Positions 61,192 to 64,000 of a DNA stretch of 64,000 nt are shown piece after piece. The notes under the pieces are model-generated. The model did not search any database, was not told where the DNA came from, and saw only the letters and a program-made list of their open reading frames with translations. The stretch's first letter is position 1. The number at the start of each line of letters is the position of its first letter. Position numbers and translations under genes: made by a program. The stretch is from Fusicatenibacter saccharivorans (lineage in GTDB: Bacteria; Bacillota; Clostridia; Lachnospirales; Lachnospiraceae), in NCBI RefSeq assembly GCF_015557635.1, contig NZ_JADNOP010000012.1:62001-126000 (forward strand). The letters run 5' to 3'.

Positions 61192-62640
61192 ATGTATCTT
61201 TATAATTCTGCAACCCATAAAAAAGCTGAATTCCTGACACACACACCGGGCCGTGTAGAAATGTACACCTGCGGACCTACCGTTTATCATTTTGCGCACA
61301 TCGGAAACCTGCGCAGTTATATTATGGAGGATGTCCTGGAAAAGGCACTCCGCTATGAAGGCTACGACGTCAACCGTGTCATGAATATCACCGATGTCGG
61401 CCATTTAAGCTCCGATGCGGACACCGGCGAGGACAAGATGGTCAAAGGTGCAAAGCGCGAGCACAAAACAGTCATGGAAATCGCACAGTATTACACCGAT
61501 GCATTCTTTGCGGATTGCAAAAAGCTGAATATCAAGCGCCCGGATGTCGTACAGCCGGCAACGGGATGCATTGACGAATATATCAAAATCATCGAAAAGC
61601 TGATGGACACCGGCTACGCTTACTTTGCCGGCGGAAATGTTTACTTTGACACCAGCCGTCTTGACCACTACTATGTATTCAACGACCACGATGAGGATGA
61701 TCTTGCCGTTGGTGTCCGCGAGGGCGTAGAGGAAGATACCAACAAACGTAACAAAAACGATTTCGTTCTCTGGTTTACCAAATCAAAATTCGAGAACCAG
61801 GCGCTCAAATGGGACTCTCCATGGGGCGTCGGTTATCCGGGATGGCACATTGAGTGCTCCGGTATCTCCATGAAATACAACGGAGAATACCTCGACCTGC
61901 ACTGCGGCGGCGTGGACAATGCCTTCCCGCACCACACCAACGAGATTGCGCAGTCCGAAAGCTACCTTGGCCATGCATGGTGCCCGCAGTGGTTCCATGT
62001 ACATCACCTGAATACCTCGACCGGAAAAATGTCGAAATCAAAAGGTGAGTTCCTGACGGTTTCTCTTCTGGAAGAAAAAGGCTACGATCCGCTTATCTAC
62101 CGTTTCTTCTGCCTGCAGTCCCATTACCGCAAGGCGCTTGTGTTTACCTGGGAGAACCTGGACAACGCAAAAATCGCCTACGACAAGCTGATCGCCCGTA
62201 TCGCCGCTTTAAACCCGGAGAACGGATCCGTCGATGAAGCTTCTATGACTGCTTTAAAAGAAAAATTCCAGAAAGCACTCGACGCTGACCTCAATACTTC
62301 GCTTGCCATCACAACGCTGTATGATGTCTTAAAGGCAGACATGAACGACGCAACGAAACTGGCACTTCTCGACAATTTCGATCAGGTGCTCGGTCTTGCC
62401 CTTCTCTCCCATGCAAAAGCAAAGAGAAAAGAGGCCGCAAAGACAACTTCCGCTTCCACTGCATCCGGTTATCAGATTACCGGCGAGGGAGATCCGGAGA
62501 TTGATGCGCTCGTTTTAAAACGATATGAAGCAAAGAAAGCCAAAAACTTTGCGGACGCAGATAAGATCCGTGACGATCTGAAAGCACAGGGCATTGAAGT
62601 TGCCGATGTACGCGGCGGAGCCGTCTGGAAACGAATCTGA
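61192..62640 (+). CDS. cysS: Cysteinyl-tRNA synthetase
   Basis: 482 residues from ATG 61192 (AAAAAGGAGA). Zinc ligands in MYTCGPTVYH, GWHIECSGIS and FPHHTNEIAQSE; class I motifs FAHIGNLRSY (HIGH-type) and TGKMSKSKGEF (KMSKS). C-terminal helical domain with AKNFADADKIRDDLKAQGIE. Charges tRNA-Cys. Its own promoter and leader lie upstream. Confidence 0.98.
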   Translation: MYLYNSATHKKAEFLTHTPGRVEMYTCGPTVYHFAHIGNLRSYIMEDVLEKALRYEGYDVNRVMNITDVGHLSSDADTGEDKMVKGAKREHKTVMEIAQYYTDAFFADCKKLNIKRPDVVQPATGCIDEYIKIIEKLMDTGYAYFAGGNVYFDTSRLDHYYVFNDHDEDDLAVGVREGVEEDTNKRNKNDFVLWFTKSKFENQALKWDSPWGVGYPGWHIECSGISMKYNGEYLDLHCGGVDNAFPHHTNEIAQSESYLGHAWCPQWFHVHHLNTSTGKMSKSKGEFLTVSLLEEKGYDPLIYRFFCLQSHYRKALVFTWENLDNAKIAYDKLIARIAALNPENGSVDEASMTALKEKFQKALDADLNTSLAITTLYDVLKADMNDATKLALLDNFDQVLGLALLSHAKAKRKEAAKTTSASTASGYQITGEGDPEIDALVLKRYEAKKAKNFADADKIRDDLKAQGIEVADVRGGAVWKRI

Positions 62641-62671
62641 AAATCTTTTCGTAACCATACATTACAGGCAA

Positions 62672-62704
62672 AGAGAACTGTCCCAGGGCAGTTCTCTTTT
62701 TTGT
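62672..62704 (+). terminator. Terminator of cysS
   Basis: AGAGAACTG pairs with CAGTTCTCT around TCCCAGGG, then T-run. Confidence 0.9.
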
Positions 62705-62757
62705 GCCGTTCTTTACCCAAAGGAAGTCAAACAGCAGTAACTTCTGCCGTTCTTGAC

Positions 62758-62799
62758 AGGAAAAGGCGGTACCCCTGTTTTCGGGCACCGCCTTTTCCT
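62758..62799. terminator. Bidirectional terminator before serA
   Basis: AGGAAAAGGCGGT pairs with ACCGCCTTTTCCT. It serves the leftward serA and could back up cysS. Confidence 0.85.
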
Positions 62800-62827
62800 G
62801 TCACTTTTTGATTTTCTTTGATTCTCT

Positions 62828-63991
62828 TTATTGAATGATACGAACCTTTAATACACCATCAACTGCTTCGAGGGCTTTTACTATCTCCTCGGTTGCTTCG
62901 CTTTCCAGATCCATCATCGTGTAAGCGTAATCGCCTTTACCTTTGTTTGTCATATCGCTGATGTTGACACCTGCATTACCCATAACGGTGGTGAATGCTC
63001 CCAGCATACCAGGGATATTCTTGTGGCAGATTGTCACACGGCCTGCACCGGTGCATACGCCCATATCGCAATTCGGGAAGTTGACGGAGTTTCTGATGTT
63101 TCCGTTCTCAAGGAAATCCCGGATTTCCTTGACTGCCATCACAGCACAATTGTCCTCGGATTCCTTCGTGGATGCTCCAAGGTGCGGGGTAACGATCGTT
63201 CCCTCTGCACCGACTACCTTCGGATTTGCAAAGTCGGTCACATATTTCTTCATTTTTCCGGCCTTTAAAGCCGCGAGAACAGCATCCTCGTCAACGAGAA
63301 GATCTCTTGCATAGTTCAGAAGAACCACGCCGTCTTTCATCTCATCGATTGCTGCTTTGTTGATCATACCTTTCGTGCTGTCCAAAAGCGGCACATGGAT
63401 GGTGATATAATCGCAGGTGCGATAGATATCTTCTACATTCTGGATGTGATGGATGTCGCGGGACAGGTTCCATGCTGCATCGACGGAAATGTATGGATCG
63501 TATCCGTATACTTCCATACCAAGATGGGTGGCTGCATTTGCCACAAGCTGGCCGATGGCACCAAGGCCGATGATACCGAGTTTCTTTCCGCTGATCTCGC
63601 AGCCGGCAAATTTCTTTTTCTGTTTTTCTGCCGTTTTTGCGATGTCGCCGTCTTCTTTGTCACTCTTCACCCATTCGATACCGCCTGCGATATCACGGGA
63701 TGCCAGCAGCATACCGGCAAGTACAAGCTCTTTGACGCCATTTGCATTGGCTCCCGGTGTATTGAAGACCACGATACCCTGCTCTGCGCAGTCGGTAAGC
63801 GGAATGTTGTTGACGCCGGCTCCTGCTCTTGCTACAGCGAGGAGGCTCTTCGGCAGCTCCATGCCGTGCATGGCTGCACTTCTGACGAGAACCGCATCGG
63901 CATCTTCCAGACTCTCGGTCTGCTGATAGTTTTCATTAAAATTTGCAAGGCCTACGCCTGCAATCGGATTTAAGCAATGATACTGAAACAT
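62828..63991 (-). CDS. serA: D-3-phosphoglycerate dehydrogenase
   Basis: 387 residues with C-terminal ACT domain. Substrate segment ARAGAGVNNIPLTDCAEQGI, NAD-binding GLGAIGQLVANAA, catalytic Arg region LLNYARDLLVDE, Glu in the E/D segment and His in TPHLGASTKESEDNC. The ACT domain (RVTICHKNIPGMLGAFTTVM) probably senses serine. Catalyses the first step of serine synthesis. The ATG is at the family start; only nine bases upstream are visible. Usually next to serC, which would be outside the window. Confidence 0.93.
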   Translation of the reverse strand: MFQYHCLNPIAGVGLANFNENYQQTESLEDADAVLVRSAAMHGMELPKSLLAVARAGAGVNNIPLTDCAEQGIVVFNTPGANANGVKELVLAGMLLASRDIAGGIEWVKSDKEDGDIAKTAEKQKKKFAGCEISGKKLGIIGLGAIGQLVANAATHLGMEVYGYDPYISVDAAWNLSRDIHHIQNVEDIYRTCDYITIHVPLLDSTKGMINKAAIDEMKDGVVLLNYARDLLVDEDAVLAALKAGKMKKYVTDFANPKVVGAEGTIVTPHLGASTKESEDNCAVMAVKEIRDFLENGNIRNSVNFPNCDMGVCTGAGRVTICHKNIPGMLGAFTTVMGNAGVNISDMTNKGKGDYAYTMMDLESEATEEIVKALEAVDGVLKVRIIQ

Positions 63992-64000
63992 TAGAGATTT

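Noticed and set aside
61020-61192. T-box riboswitch upstream of cysS
   Set aside because: No specifier loop or AGGGTGG-ACCGCG core could be found; reported only as an unclassified attenuator.

Overview
The window looks like chromosomal DNA of a gut Firmicute of the Lachnospiraceae type (Blautia-like; genus is a guess). The evidence is the rimP-nusA-ylxR-ylxQ-infB-rbfA-nrnA-truB-ribF-rpsO-pnp order, the anaerobic NrdG activase, Gram-positive sortase and lipoprotein signals, and strong AGGAGG-type ribosome sites. It splits into an integrated mobile element (1 to about 23,635) and host chromosome (about 23,636 to 64,000).

Region 1 (1-23,635) is the right-hand part of an integrative conjugative element (ICE) that continues past the left edge. 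Nearly all genes run leftward. In transcription order they are: actin-like ParM and a ParR-like partner, an acidic-tailed RHH protein, a C5-cytosine methyltransferase, an amidoligase, a giant sortase-anchored Cna-B adhesin, a gamma-glutamylcyclotransferase-like protein, sortase B, an S-adenosylmethionine synthetase, a DUF3991/Toprim protein, an unknown protein, an N6/N4 DNA methyltransferase, small accessory genes with a probable oriT, MobC, a MOBP relaxase, PcfB and an ArdC-like protein. Near the right end lie AT-rich cargo (a DUF4062 protein and an unknown), an XRE regulator with an inverted-repeat control region, and one more unknown. The element ends inside an ABC-transporter ATPase gene, cut at the Walker B catalytic glutamate. 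A GTGCA-N5-TGAGACAA motif appears both at the XRE locus and twice upstream of metK, which suggests an element-wide operator.

Region 2 (23.6-30.5 kb) has the remains of a GntR-ABC operon, with a 20-bp perfect inverted repeat over its promoter, and a urease operon ureABC-ureI-ureEFGD. The urease promoter is followed by a terminator hairpin before ureA. ureD carries an apparent one-base deletion near its 5' end.

Region 3 (30.6-37.6 kb) has a MATE exporter, a DUF3169 membrane protein with its XRE regulator, a divergent NYN/OST-HTH RNA-binding nuclease-like protein, dUTPase, NrdG and PNPase. Three TTGACAA/TTGTCA palindromes sit in the XRE-NYN intergenic region.

Region 4 (37.7-46.8 kb) is the leftward translation/RNA cluster from rimP through rpsO, with a hairpin in the rimP-nusA leader. 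Region 5 (46.8-52 kb) has an MscS channel, a glycogen branching enzyme with an unusual Lys/Ala-rich tail, and a membrane-anchored protein of unknown function. Region 6 (52-60.6 kb) is an oligopeptide ABC operon oppABCDF whose B, D and F subunits carry large unusual insertions or tails. The window ends with cysS (rightward, with a terminator in its leader) and a phosphoglycerate dehydrogenase (leftward). I saw no rRNA, tRNA or CRISPR array.
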